From Climacium dendroides (Eukaryota; Streptophyta; Bryopsida; Hypnales; Climaciaceae), in the NCBI GenBank assembly GCA_950106755.1, contig OX467086.1:14960001-15024000 (forward strand): DNA of 64,000 nt. The letters run 5' to 3'. This document shows, piece by piece, positions 46,236 through 58,124 of this stretch (its first letter is position 1; every line of letters begins with the position of its first letter). The position numbers and the translations under genes were made by a program. The notes beneath the pieces were generated by a model. The model saw only the letters and a list, made by a program, of their open reading frames with translations. It searched no databases and was not told the origin of the DNA.

Positions 46236-47574
46236 TACTACTTCTAATTTACATATCCCATATGAGTTGTTCTACTTGTCTTATTACTCCATATGTATGT
46301 AAAGAGCTTTAATTTTCTACCCCAAATTCAAAGTTAGTTAACCCTTAAAGTCCAAGGCCACTATTTAAAGTTGAAAAACACTTAAAGCTGCCATTTTTGT
46401 TGCATTTGCCCAAGAAAACAAAATAAATAATTTTTTTAGAATCTAACTATAGGATCTTTTACTTGACTTGTCTAAAATCATGTGGTAACATTTTTATGAT
46501 GTTTGACAATTGGAAGATATTAACATTCAAAGTTGGAAAAATAAGTTTTTTTGAATTCTGGCCTACAATTTCAAATGACTTTGACCGTCATTCATGGAAT
46601 TTTTTTGCATTACATACTTTTGATTTAATATTTATTATGTTGAAAAATTGATTTCAAAGTCTAGGAAAAAAATTCAAAAAATACACACCTGATTTTCATT
46701 CTTCAAAAAATTGTTAAATAGAAGTAAGTTTAAGATTAAAAGAAAGACTAAATTGTCAATACTTCTAAGATGGAATTGAAACACAATAATCCCAATGGTG
46801 AGATTGTTCTATCAAGAATACTTAACCTTGTCAAACAATTTTTTTTAAATGTGAAAATTGCATTCAAAAATGAATTCTTTAAGTTATTTTTTGAAGAAGA
46901 TGCTTAGATTGCTTGAAAAACAAGATTGTCTATAACTTTCTCATAGCTACTCCAAATAGAATGAATCAAAGCTTTACATGTAGAGAAAAACATAACATTA
47001 TAGGAAAAAAAATAAAAATAAAATTTTGACTTTTTGTGATTTTTTAATGTTGTTAGCCAACCTCCATTTTTGGCTAATTGTGCTATAACTTTTGTTCCCA
47101 TGTACTGATTGAAATAGAAATTATATTTGCATGAAGCTTATGTATTTTTCTAGCTTTGAATGCCAAAAGAGGTGGGGAGGGGGCAAGAGCCCTCTTCACA
47201 TTAAAAAACAAAAGAGCTTACAGGTCAAAGGAGCATGGGAGGCATAGTGAAGTGCCAAGTCCCATCTCTTGAGTTACAGAACAACGGTATTCATTTTGCA
47301 GTGAAAAGTGATTCAATGCTAGCTAGAATTTCTTTGTTTTTGATGATTGAATGGAATTACTTCCAAATAGCCATCCTAGTATGAAGAGTAGGAATCCACG
47401 TAGAACTAATAATTCTACTAACACTAATCTTCTGAGCCGCATATTTCTTGCTACACCTATCAATCCAAACGTACTAAATGAGAAAAGTTCTCATAAGGTC
47501 CCATGGTTGGCCTTTGTAAACATATCTATTAAAGTCCTCGCTAGTTGGAGTATCAAAGTGTCCAAGCAGAGCTT
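46236..47574. other. Spacer, no gene recognised
   Basis: Another TTAA next to CCCTTAAAGTCCAAGGCC (46338) may be an end of the TTAA element family. Confidence 0.4.
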
Positions 47575-47837
47575 ACTGGAAGTTTTTAATTTTGCTGCCA
47601 TTAGCTGAAGAAGCTAAATTGTTAATTTTTGACCACAAGTCCAAGGTGATCGGGCACTCCCAGAAGAGATGCTTGATTGTCTCCATTTGATTATCACACA
47701 TGCTACAACCCACTTGTGCCGATGCTATTCTCCATGAAAGCCAATCTCCTGTCATAATACCTCCATTCAATGCTTGTCAGATAAGCATAGCTTGTTTTTT
47801 AGGCCTACTGTTATGCCATAGAAAGTTGTAAACCTTC
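47575..47837 (-). pseudogene. LINE pol C-terminus with zf-RVT (minus), downstream part
   Basis: The minus-strand frame runs through KKVYNFLWHNSRPKKQ, GGIMTGDWLSW and the zinc-binding zf-RVT motif CSMCDNQMETIKHLFWECP, then LWSKIN. This is the region after the reverse transcriptase in plant L1-type LINEs. It is cut at 47838 by the piggyBac element. The upstream half is at 53216-53393, and the reading frame continues exactly across the insertion if one TTAA is removed. Confidence 0.85.
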
Positions 47838-48442
47838 TTAACCCCTGAGCGCCCCACAGGCGATAAATGGAGCGCCCAGAATTGAATTATCGCCAATATG
47901 AGCCTGGATCGGGGGGGTACTGCAATAAATTCGTACAGGGCGGTTAGGGTATGAGTTAGTGACGCAGTGGAGTAATTGGATGCATCAATGATGTTGTCCC
48001 ACGCGTGTGGGGACCGGCGCAGAGGGGTGTGCAATAACAAAATACGCATTTTGAGGAATTCTTGAAGTGCAGGGGGGCCCGGGCCACCGACAACAGCCAG
48101 TGGAAGACCGTTGTGTCATTTGGCGCGCTGCTGAGGAGGACTTTCTGGACCCGCGAACGCAGTTGCAAGAGTACCAGGGTGTGTCTGTAGTTGGATTCAG
48201 TGTTTTGTCAATGAGTGAAAATGCTTCGTATCCATGCTTCAATTCCGTTTAGAGTACAACACAGTCATGGAAGAGAGAGAGGATGTGACTCATGGTGCTC
48301 GATTTCATGGAGTAGGAAATAGATAGCAGCGCGGGAGCAACAGCCCCTATCCAGTGCCGGGGAGACGTCGAGAAAAACCTCTTGCAACCGATCAGACAGG
48401 AGGTCGACCCGCCTCAGAACTTGCAGATCTACCAAATTTACC

Positions 48443-48844
48443 ATGATAGTGTCACCAACTGAGAGGCCATCCAAGCCAATGGACGAGGGCGATGGGATGG
48501 AGCGAGCGATCCATCTGAGCACTGGTAGGGGCGGGCGTGGGAGGGGCCGTGGTGGAAGAAATCCATATTTGAATGAAGGTGCAAGAAGGCTGGATTTGAA
48601 CCTGCCTCTTCAAGCATCAGATGAAAAAATTGATAGGGTAGTAAATTCATGTGGTGAGGGTGTGGAGCACGGGCGGCAAGGTGGAGCGCGGGCGCAGGGG
48701 CAACATCGAGGGACAAGGAGATGCGGCGAATTGGAGAGGGCGGGAGAACAGAAGGAGGGGGTTCTAAATGGTGGCAGAGGACGAGGGAGTGGCTGGGGAA
48801 GACAATCAACTCGCAACAGAGGTGAGGTTCCGGGCGGTTCCTAG
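48443..48844 (+). CDS. RGG-rich ORF inside the piggyBac element (133 aa)
   Basis: ATG at 48443 to TAG at 48842-48844. It contains GRGGRGRGRGGR, then RRLDLNLPLQ, which includes an LxLxL pattern identical to the plant EAR repression motif, and a second Gly/Arg block (GGRGRGSGWGR). The strand is the same as the transposase. A donor-like CAGAG/GTGAGG near 48821 means it could be an upstream exon of the transposase, which lacks its own ATG, but phases did not fit the acceptors I tested. It may equally be a chance frame in GC-rich DNA. Confidence 0.3.
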   Translation: MIVSPTERPSKPMDEGDGMERAIHLSTGRGGRGRGRGGRNPYLNEGARRLDLNLPLQASDEKIDRVVNSCGEGVEHGRQGGARAQGQHRGTRRCGELERAGEQKEGVLNGGRGRGSGWGRQSTRNRGEVPGGS

Positions 48845-50093
48845 CAAAATTACAAGGGATCGACTCAACCTTCTGATGGCTCGGTGGACCTCCCGCCGCT
48901 TAGGTGGTTACCTCCACCCATCCAGCCCATGCCAAGGTCGCCTCATCATCTCCGACAGACCCGACCTCTACTTATTTCGTAGCCCAGTTCCCTCGTCATT
49001 GGTCGAGGTTCACCAGTTCCTTTCTCTCCAAATTCTGACCTGGGACACCATCGACGACGGCAACGACTGAATTTGGAATGGTGAGTCTGTAGGGGTCTTC
49101 ATTTTTTTATCACCTTTTCTCCAATGCTTGGGAATGGGTTTAGTATAGGTAGGATTCAATGTACTTATTTCATGTGCTGTCGTTTTGGGATTTCACCCAT
49201 ATGAGGTCGATTTCCGGCAGTTGCATTACAGTGAGATTGCCATGTAGAGAGAAGGTGTTCCCTTCATAGATGGCATTACATGAAATTATGGTAGAGGGAA
49301 ATTTCAGAATTCGAAAAGTCCAGGGATGTCTATGTATGGGCATGAACTTTAGAATTACAGCCGTAGATGCCCTAGCACTCACGAGTGTGTTTTTGTACCA
49401 TATTTGGTCACCATTTTTGCTAATACACCTAGTTTTATTCCGTCATATCTGAGGCTCGATTTTCATGTCTTCATTTTCGAATGGGATGGGCGTCCTTTTC
49501 ATTCCAGAAATTATTAGAAATGTTGCTTCCTAGATTTCAATTGAATGCTCCAAACTATTCTAGGCATTTCAGACGTGCAGAGCTTTGAATCCTCTGGCTA
49601 TTACCTCTGATTCCAACGGAAATGAACATGAGTTTGCCTTTTCATGAATGAATGCATGTCTTTGCTTGAGAATGGGTTTGATCTTTGAGTGCATATGGGT
49701 TTGATTTCCGTTGCTTCTGGATTCCTATCACATGCCTTTTTTGGGAGTGAGCTTTATCTCATACCATATAATTTGCTTGGAGGTTGTTCATTGCCTCAGA
49801 GATTGTTGAAGGAGACTCTTCATGACGACATTATGTAGTCCATAGTGCAAGTTTGGTAATCACACATGTTTGTTCTGGAATTCGTGCTGTCTGTAATCGT
49901 CCAAGTATCATTGCTGTTGCCGTCTTCAGATTTGTGCTTGGACATTTCAGCAAGAGTTACTAACAGCCTCCAGTTAGGTAGGCAATGTGACTACATCATA
50001 TGTGCTTCGGCAGGTGACACTAGAGTTCCACATTCCTTCTTTTTGATGTCCAAACTTGGATGAAATTTCTCACCGTTATTCATTGGTTCGGAT

Positions 50094-52406
50094 GTGCCTA
50101 TCAGGGGACGAAGTGGTGTTGGACACTCTGAAGCAACAAGAAGGTTAGAAGACGCCTTCGCAACCTCAGTTCGTGTGCAGCAGTGGCTACAACAAGACAA
50201 TGAAAAGGGGCGGCATGACATCGAGGAAGGCTCAAATGAGTTCTTGCCACAACTTGAAGGGCCCTTCGGGTATGTACCAATGCGTCCACTACCAGCTACA
50301 GTATGGGTACCCCTTCCGGTGTTGGGGTACAATCCTTCCGATTGGGGAGACTTGCAAGAATTCGTTGATGAACCTCAACAGTGCTGGCAAGAGCATGGAG
50401 TCCCATTCTATTTTATTGTATTCAAGGGGAGTATAGGCGGTCGAAAGGTTCGGGTGGAAGACTGTCGAGTGGTCGAGGCTGTGGTACCGGTAGCTTCGAA
50501 TGTGTATGCAGCTGGTCCATCAACAAGGCGTCAATCGGGGTCTTCCGATGATGTATTGGAATTCCCAACTCAAAGGCTAGAAGATGATCTCGTTGCACCA
50601 TTGCCGCACCAAGTGAGGGAGCAATTGGATACGGAATGTGTGGAGAGGGAGGCACTTGATTCCAGTGCTGGAACTGAAGATAGCTCGGACTCAGAGTGGA
50701 GAGCTGAGTGGGGAGACTTTGCGGGGGAGGCCTCATCTTTGGATTTTTCCAATTCTGATGGCTCATTAGACTATAGCAGCATCGATCTTCATTATGAACT
50801 AGGGAACTATGAAAATGATAGGGATTTAGATGACTTGGAATTTCGGGCACGTTACCATGATCGTTTCTGGCAGAGTACAGAGACTACATTGCTCGGAGAT
50901 CGCGAATCCTTTCGAGGTCTACAGCCAGGCCTAAAGGCCCGAGTATCTCGTCTCCGCCGTCCCGCTATTCATTTTTTTGACCTCTTCTTTGATGAAAAGG
51001 TACTTACAGAGATTGTGGAGCAAACAAACCTTTATGCATCTCAAGCGGGCACGGGACGCTCTCAGAATTTGAATGGTGGCCCTCATTGGGTTCCAACATG
51101 CACTTTGGAGATTCGTGCATTTTTGGGGGTGGCCATTCTCATGGGTATCAAACTTTTGCCCACTATACGCGACTATTGGAAGCGCAAAGAGTTTTTGCAG
51201 TGCTCCTTGATACCTTGTGTCTTCACATGAAATCGATTCGAATCGTTATTGCGATGTCTACATCTTGTGGACAATGGTGCAATAGAGCACGACCGTGAGT
51301 CAATACAATATGACAAATTGGCTAAAGTGAGATGGATTATCGAAGACTTCATCACAAAGAGTCGCGCTCTTTACAACCCGGAGAAGTTTATTACATGTGA
51401 CGAGATCATGGTGGCGTATCAAGGCCACTACTCAGGATTCCGACAATACATGCCGGCAAAACCTACAAAATATGGTTTCAAGATCTTTGCAGCTGCCTGC
51501 AGTCCTTCATGATACATCTACAACCTCATACCCTATATAGGAGCAACATGTACCTCAGAACCGGGCCAAGGAGAAAGGATAGTGCGTGAGTTGACCGTGG
51601 GATTGGATGATGTTGGACACACTGTTGTGTGTGATAATTTCTTCACAACGCCGAAGCTCTTCGAGGACTTGTACCAACGTGGGATATGGGCGGCTGGCAC
51701 ATTCCGGGAGAACCGGATTGGATTGCCCACCTCTCTTCTAGGACACAAGAGGGGTGAACATCCCCGCGGGACATTGATATGGAGGATGCATGCGCAACGG
51801 CGAATGGCGGCTACTTGCTGGTATGATTCAAAGCCGGTGTACATACTTTCGACGTTTGCTGATCCAGTGGGCGAGGGTGCAACATCCATGCGTTGGATAA
51901 ATGGGACTCAAGAAGTGATCCCGTCAACACCCCAACAAGTGGAATACCAACTTCACATGAGAGGAGTCGACGTGGTTGACCAGATGTGCACTGATTATAG
52001 CGTTCAGTTCCATTCACACAAGTGGTGGCATAAACACTTCTTCTTCATTGTAGACAATTGGCTCAACAACTCCTGGGTGTTATTGAAGCACGATAGGGTC
52101 ACAAGGGGGGAGAAGGTGTATCGAAAGCGACTCACATATCACATGGAGGTAGCAGAGAGCTTGATTGCCCCATGGTTGGACAAGCCCTCCACAGACAAGG
52201 TGGAATGCCTCCGCCACCCCGGGGCAATCCACTACAGTAGTCGAAGACCACATCTATGGTGTTGTTGCATAGTATGCAAGCGGAAAACACGTTTTCGCTG
52301 CACAACTTGTGCAGGTGCTCACATGTGTATGGATAGATGTTTTGTGAAAGTGCATACCCAATCGAAGTGGGCATTGCAAGTGACACGGCCTGCCCGACTT
52401 GGGTAG
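50094..52406 (+). pseudogene. piggyBac transposase (DDE_Tnp_1_7), two in-frame TGA
   Basis: One frame of 771 codons, with TGA at 51228-51230 and 51510-51512 and no frameshift. Positions counted from 50094: acidic Ser-rich N-terminal third; IHFFDLFFDEKVLTEIVEQTN (about 300), the start of the transposase domain; NRFESLLRCLHLVDN after the first stop; CDEIMVAYQGHYSG with the first catalytic Asp at 436; VVCDNFFTTPKLFEDL with the second at 514, the same 78-residue spacing as in the moth piggyBac enzyme; GVDVVDQM with the third at 626 or 629; WWHKHFFFIVDNWLNNSW; and a C-terminal Cys-rich finger (CCCIVCKRKTRF, CTTCAGAHMC, CFVKVH). The frame has no ATG before residue about 60, so the first exon or start is unresolved. 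The first stop is one C-to-T step from Arg. A young pseudogene is likely. Confidence 0.9.
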
Positions 52407-53215
52407 ATTGTGGCGTGAGGTTTGGAAATCGAAGATGTACTCATTAGTTCTCCGTGATGTCTATTTCGATTGAAGTAAAGTTCTCATCAACTTTTACATT
52501 TATTTCACAATATTTTTTTTTTGCTATTTTTACACAGAAGTACTCAGCTTTTATTTTACACAAAGAGCATCCCCTTCCCCATCTCCGTCCAGTAGAAATT
52601 ACAAACATGGGCGAATTCTATTCTACATGTGCAGTACACATTTTGAGACGAACGCTTCATGCTTCCTGGATTTCAGCTGGCGCTGGCAGTTGCTCCACTT
52701 CGCGGAAATTCTGGCGTGTCAAGCCTTGTCATGGCAGTAGATCCACCTGGCAATGGTCACTATCTACGCGTGTCAGTTGTCCCGTGGAAGGCTCCCGGTC
52801 TCATGGTGGCACCCTGCTATACTTCCATTGAATTCAATGCTCCGAAGAGATTGAATGCACTGTCATAAAGTGTTGAAAATTGTCAAGAGAGGACAAGGTT
52901 TCCGACCCCACCCTGTGGCAAAAAACCAGGCTGTTCCGTGACTTCCTCCTGCCGCCCTGATTCATCGAAGTGCCAGCCCCTCCTGAAAATCGCCCTCTGA
53001 TGTGCGGCAATGCTGTGTTTGACCACTATAAGCTCCCGATCTGTACGGTGGAACATGTCGCACTCTCTCACGATCACTTCGGACCCTACCTCTTTGTCAG
53101 ATTCAACGGTGAAGTTCTGTCAATGTCATTTTTGAACTCTCCACCGCAACTTTTGTGAACAGGTCTCCACTGATAGTGTTGTCCCTGCATTTCGGCCGGG
53201 GTGCTCAGGGGTTAA

Positions 53216-53393
53216 TATCCGAATCTAAAAATTCATAATTGACTAGTCTTTGAACCCGTAATGGTCTTTGTCCTTTGGTTTTGATCCCTTGTTCATACCC
53301 TCTCTTAGTCGTATAACTAAAGAAAGACGACTCATTAAATTTACCCATTTTTCCCCAGAACCATTCTCTTGAATTCCAATGTAGATCAATCAA
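53216..53393 (-). pseudogene. LINE pol C-terminus (minus), upstream part
   Basis: Reads DLHWNSREWFWGKMGKF, SFFSYTTKRGYEQGI and RVQRLVNYEFLDSDI, then meets the piggyBac TTAA. It matches the plus-strand LINE at 57585-58124 (PFFKYTIRRGYAHEL, RIAVQELIN). The rest of the frame is at 47837-47575. Farther upstream LINE sequence was not recognised. Confidence 0.8.
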
Positions 53394-55020
53394 TGAGCTT
53401 TCCTAAAAAGCTCACATTGACATTAGGACAAAATTGAACCCATAAAGAGACCTTGAGTTTTCTTACTAATTTTTATACTAATTGAATGAATATGAAGGTG
53501 GCCACATCCTCATTAGGACCACCACTTGGCATGTGTTTCATTCTTTATGATGAAACCATCATGAGATTTATAAGATCATGGAGATGGATTAGGTAATGAT
53601 GATAAATTTTTGAATTTATTGTGCAATTCATAGCCCAATTAGTGAGTTGAAAAGGCTCTTTCTACCCTAAATTTATAAGATCTTGGGATAATGATGATGA
53701 ATTTTTGAATTTATCATGCAATTTTTGGCCCAATTAGTGAGTTGAGAAGGCTCTTCCAACTCAAGCTTTTGCATTACAAAGTGGTTGTGAGTGCTCATTT
53801 GGTCACTCATGATTCGAAATTGTTTTTTTTGGATTTTATAAAGTTTTGAGTGTAGTTTTATATACAAAAAGCCCAAAAAAGAGTGAATAACCAAAACGGA
53901 GATGTGACATACCAATATGACCATTGGTCCTAATTGAGGCATTTCTTGTTATTTGTAACCAAATTCTGCATGTAGATAGAGTAGAAACCCAGAAATTGTA
54001 CAAAATAATCCTGTTTAGTAGAAATTGCCCAACTTGTCTAAACCTGCCTTTCAGTGACAAATCCTAACCAAATTGGTTCAAGGGAACTATGTAAAAACCT
54101 TAGTATAGATTCCCAAAGAGAGGTTTCAGTTTTCCCATTCCATTGGCAAAATAGTAGAAACTCTAATTGTTAGCCTACAGGTGAAGAAAACTCAAGACGA
54201 ATCATAGGAGGGCATCTACAACTTAAGTACGGTAGTTCGAAGTAGAAATCATGCCAAGAGTCCAACGGAGCAATCGGCTCACCAAGATTCCCTTTTATTT
54301 GGAAGATTCCTTTTTTATCGGAAGTTAAAGGAGATAGCAGGATTTGATTCTTCTTCCTTAAATGTGCAAAACAGGAATATGAGTTTGCACATCTCTTGTG
54401 GAACTCCATGAAAGGTTCCATGAAAATTCTCGGTTTTTTTGATCTTTAAAAGATCTTTTTCCGGGTAGTCAACCGCTGAAAGTAATGATGAGAAATTCCT
54501 AGAAATTACCCAGGCAGCGGTAAAATCTCACTAAAAATTAGGGTAGCTTCTTTTATGTTAATAACAAGCTCCAATAAGTTTCATGGCATTCCGATAGTAA
54601 GAAGATGCAAAACCATCAAGATCCTCCAAAATTGGCAAATTTAAAGATTAATCGTGGAGTTGACCGGCGTACGGGGAGCATACGGAATTGGATTAAGGTC
54701 AAAGCAGGGTCTTTTCTTACTCCCTTACACCTACTAAAGAGCCTAGGTTAGTTACTTTTCTTAGAAAAGTTGATCTCCAAAAGTTGGGTTTTTATCCAAT
54801 TTTGGTCTTCCAATTAGCGCTAGAAATCTTTGTGGTTTTGACGTAGGAAAAATAGGTGGAGGTTACCCTAAACTAAAAATGGCCTTCTGAAGCCAATGGC
54901 GCAATCTGTTTGTGATTTGGAGCATTTCTCCAAAAGTTAGGAATTTGGACCAGCGTAGAAGTGAAAATTGGGCAAATTAGATGAAAATCTTAATTGATAA
55001 GATTACCTTGTAGGAAAAGA
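53394..55020. other. Spacer, no gene recognised
   Basis: AT-rich; a duplicated block (TTGAATTTATTGTGCAATTC and a near copy) occurs near 53614 and 53706. Confidence 0.4.
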
Positions 55021-55037
55021 GAGGAGGGGGGTGCCCT

Positions 55038-55960
55038 TGGAAGAGTATATAAGGACACCCATTCTCCTCTCAAAACACCCCTTAGGTTCATTTTGAATCG
55101 CCTTGTTTTCATTTGGGTCCATTTAGTTGGATTTTGGCCATTTAGGCCACGTTGCCAAATTTCCTTGCTTTTGGAGCATTTCAAGCTCTTTTGTTGTTGT
55201 TTTTGGAGCTCTCTTGAAGGACTTGGGGTCCCTTCAAGCTTTGCTAACTTGTTTGCGTGTTTTTGTTAAGCTTTTGAAGTGTTATTTTGGGTTTTTTGGG
55301 CGTTTTGTTGAATTACTAACATTTGTACTAATCCTAGAGAAAATCCCCCTTTGTACCTTGGCGATGCTGCTTAGGGGGACCTCTAGTGTTTGATTTGAAG
55401 TATTTTGTGAACTAACACTTGTACTAACCATCACAATACAAGCTCATTGTGTGGGATTTCCCATTTTTTTGGAGTAAATCCCCCTACAAGCTTTGTTGGT
55501 GACAAGTCGCTTGTTGTTGTGGGTTGGATGTGTGTATGAATCTACTAACCATTCCGATTTGAGCTTATTGTGTGGGATTTCACAATTCCTTGTTGAAAAT
55601 CCCCCTAGAGCCTTGATAATCGGAATATGTGATCCACGTGAGTATGTCAAGTCTTTCCGAGAAGCTTTGAGTGGGATTCAAAGTTCTCCATGTCCACGTG
55701 TGCTTGCTATACCGTGTTCTTTTAAAAAGAATTTGAGGTTAATCCCTCTAATACGGCGAAGCTATTGCCCCTAGCATATGTCTTTAGAAACCTATTAGTT
55801 TTGGATGTTAGAGAAAATACGGCAAAGCTATAAGTCTTAGTCTTAGAATTTAGGTGTATTTCAAAATCACGGCAAAGCTTTGACTTCGTGGGATTTGAAT
55901 TCTTAGTTATTTTCATTTTGATAGCAAAGCTTTGAACCTCTCCTTTCTTTTGATCATTTC
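55038..55960 (+). repeat. Promoter-like region with repeated modules, possible LTR remnant
   Basis: A TATATAAGG box lies at 55041-55049. Downstream, modules of the form GTACTAA..GAAAATCCCCCT..GCCTTG recur at about 55320, 55415 and 55545, and an ACGGC(A/G)AAGCT module recurs about four times between 55750 and 55935. This looks like a transcribed leader or the R-U5 part of an LTR element, but no matching second LTR or pol gene was found. Confidence 0.4.
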
Positions 55961-57584
55961 TATGTAGTTAGGCCTTTGGCCTTAGTTTGGTCAAGTTGTC
56001 ATTTTTAATATTAGTCTTTCTTTAGGGCCGAGACCAAGGGTGTAGTCAGGCCGCTAAGAAGAAGGGTCAGTACAAATTGAAGTTCAAAATCTCATAGTAG
56101 AGGTCAAGAGCTTTCCAAAAACATAAAATACAAAGAAATCCGAGCTAGAATGAATAAGATACAAGCGGATGAAGTTTCAGACACTAATTAGGACTCAAAA
56201 CTTCATCCATGCATAACTTCTACTAGAAAAGTCCGATTTGCAAGTTCCACATCAACTTAGAAAGCTAGTTTTAGCCTCTACAAGGAAAACATATTAGAAG
56301 TCTAAAAATAGTAAGCTGTCAAAAGTCAGACCGAGAGTTAAGGCATTTGATAAGGAAATTAGAAAATAGATTAGAAGGGAAGAAGGATAGATTAGCGAGG
56401 TGTGATTAGCAAGGAAGAATACAAAACAAAGTTCTATCTCACCACTCTTTCAACTCTTCTAGCTTAGACTAAGTTTGAGTTCAAAAACTCAATAGGAATG
56501 ATAGTTGCGAATTGAAAACCAAATTGTTAGATTGTTATAGTTGAAGTTGAAGAAGGAGAAATCTCAAGTATCTAGAACAACCAATAGGATTGAGACACGA
56601 AGGGTGAACCATGTGAAATATCGCAAGGTGTCATTAGGCAAGCAAAAAATGGAAAAGTAGTGATTAGGAGGTCAAGAGTTTTCTAAGCCAACCATTAGAA
56701 AAATATACTATAAAATCCCAAATAGAAGAAAGGAGGAATAGTAGCTAAAATAGTTGCAAATTTGTATTAAAAGTCTACTTTCAAGCGGTGAGCATAAATT
56801 ACCGAGCGACGGAACCATGGAGGAAAATGAAGATCTTGGAAGACTCATCTACAACGTCCAAGACGACTTACAAAGTGAGGTAAGATTCTAAATACCCAAA
56901 TTACTATCAAATTGCAAAGTAGATGGTTTTAAATACCTTATACGAACTAACCTTTCAAGTCAGAATATTAAAACTAGATTTTCTCCAAGTTTTAGATTCA
57001 GATTGTGATACCTTTAGTTTAGAGATTTCCAAAAATGTCTCACACTTAGAAATCCAACGAAAAATGAAAAAGATAGAGACGGATGAAGTTTAGGGTCAAA
57101 ATGAATGAAAGTTAGATAAATCATCCAAAGTCAACCATATTAGAAAGTCAAATAGTAAATAGAGTTTAGAGACCAAAAGTCAAATCTCAAGTAAAATTAT
57201 AAGGTAGATTAGTAGAAATCAATGGATGAAGTTTGATGAACCAATTAGCGGTCAAACTTCATCCTTCCATAACTATTGTTAGAAAGCTCGGATGAGGACG
57301 AGTTTTATATTTTTAGAAATGGCATAACATTTTCTATCACTTAAAAATGATAAATCTAGATTGAATTCATTTTGAATAAAAACCACATTGGCTTAGTTAG
57401 TTGAGATAAAAGGGTAAAACTTATAGTTATTTAGAATTTCTTGTTGTTTTGTTTATTTTTCACATGTAAGAGTTAGAAAAGATCCATTGCTTGGAAGGCA
57501 CAATGGATTGACGCTAAGCACCCTTAGGACAAAACTTACAAAACAATACAAAGAACCTGGTTGTGCAACGCTAGTTTACCATGA
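55961..57584. other. Spacer, no gene recognised
   Basis: Purine-biased, stop-rich sequence with repeated GATGAAGTTT and TTCATCC words; perhaps decayed transposon internal sequence. Confidence 0.35.
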
Positions 57585-58124
57585 GTGGGTAAAAAAGTGC
57601 TCACAGTGGCCTCTTTTGGGGTTCAATTTTTTCCTAATGACTTGGTTTCTTTGGTAATTCCTCCGGGTTACACCCCTGAAATGATCTGGATTGGGCGTTC
57701 TACAAGACAACTCTTGCTTGCTGTAACCCTGTTTCCGGCAGTTGAACGTCTTCTTCTTGTATCAAAATGCCCTTCCCCTTATCCCTATTTTTACCAACGA
57801 GATTCCCAAAGACCGGAGGTTGCTTACAGATTCAGATTGGACAGGGAGAGCGGACAACTCACAGAAGAAGGAGAGTGGGTTTAGAGTAGGACGCAGAAAG
57901 CACCAGAAACCCCCTTCTTCAAATATACAATAAGAAGAGGGTATGCGCACGAATTGAACTCGAGGGTGGAGAGGCGCATTGCCGTGCAAGAACTGATAAA
58001 CTAGGGCATCGACGAACCCAGACGAAAGAAGATTTTACAACTTCTGTGGCACAAGGCTCAACCACGCAAACAAGCCATATTTGTTTAGTAGACGCTGAAC
58101 AGAGGAATCGTAACAGGTGAATGG
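57585..58124 (+). pseudogene. LINE pol C-terminus (plus), upstream part
   Basis: A frame from 57585 with stops at 57882, at about 57994 and near the 3' end. After the first stop it reads PFFKYTIRRGYAHELN, RIAVQELIN, KKILQLLWHKAQPRKQ and NRGIVTGEW, the same family as the LINE at 53393-47575. It is cut at 58124 by the Copia element and resumes at 63512. The part from 57585 to 57884 (SLVIPPGYTPEMIW) lies just upstream in the same frame and probably belongs to the LINE too. Confidence 0.75.

Larger units (their letters stand above)
47842..53211 (+). mobile_element. piggyBac element, 5,370 bp, TTAA-flanked
   Basis: Flanked by TTAA at 47838-47841 and 53212-53215. Left end CCCCTGAGCGCCCC; right end, read inward, CCCCTGAGCACCCC, a 14-bp inverted repeat with one mismatch. 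It carries a piggyBac-family transposase (50094-52406). The flanking DNA is one LINE frame that rejoins perfectly, which independently fixes the borders and shows a clean TTAA duplication. About 2.2 kb of leader precedes the transposase, with one RGG-rich reading frame. Confidence 0.9.

Noticed and set aside
50422..50850. A 142-codon minus-strand frame opposite the transposase N-terminus
   Set aside because: Antisense shadow; the plus frame carries the recognised domain.
51228..51512. UGA recoding (selenocysteine) in the transposase
   Set aside because: Neither site is a Cys position in the family and no recoding element was seen; ordinary nonsense mutation is simpler.
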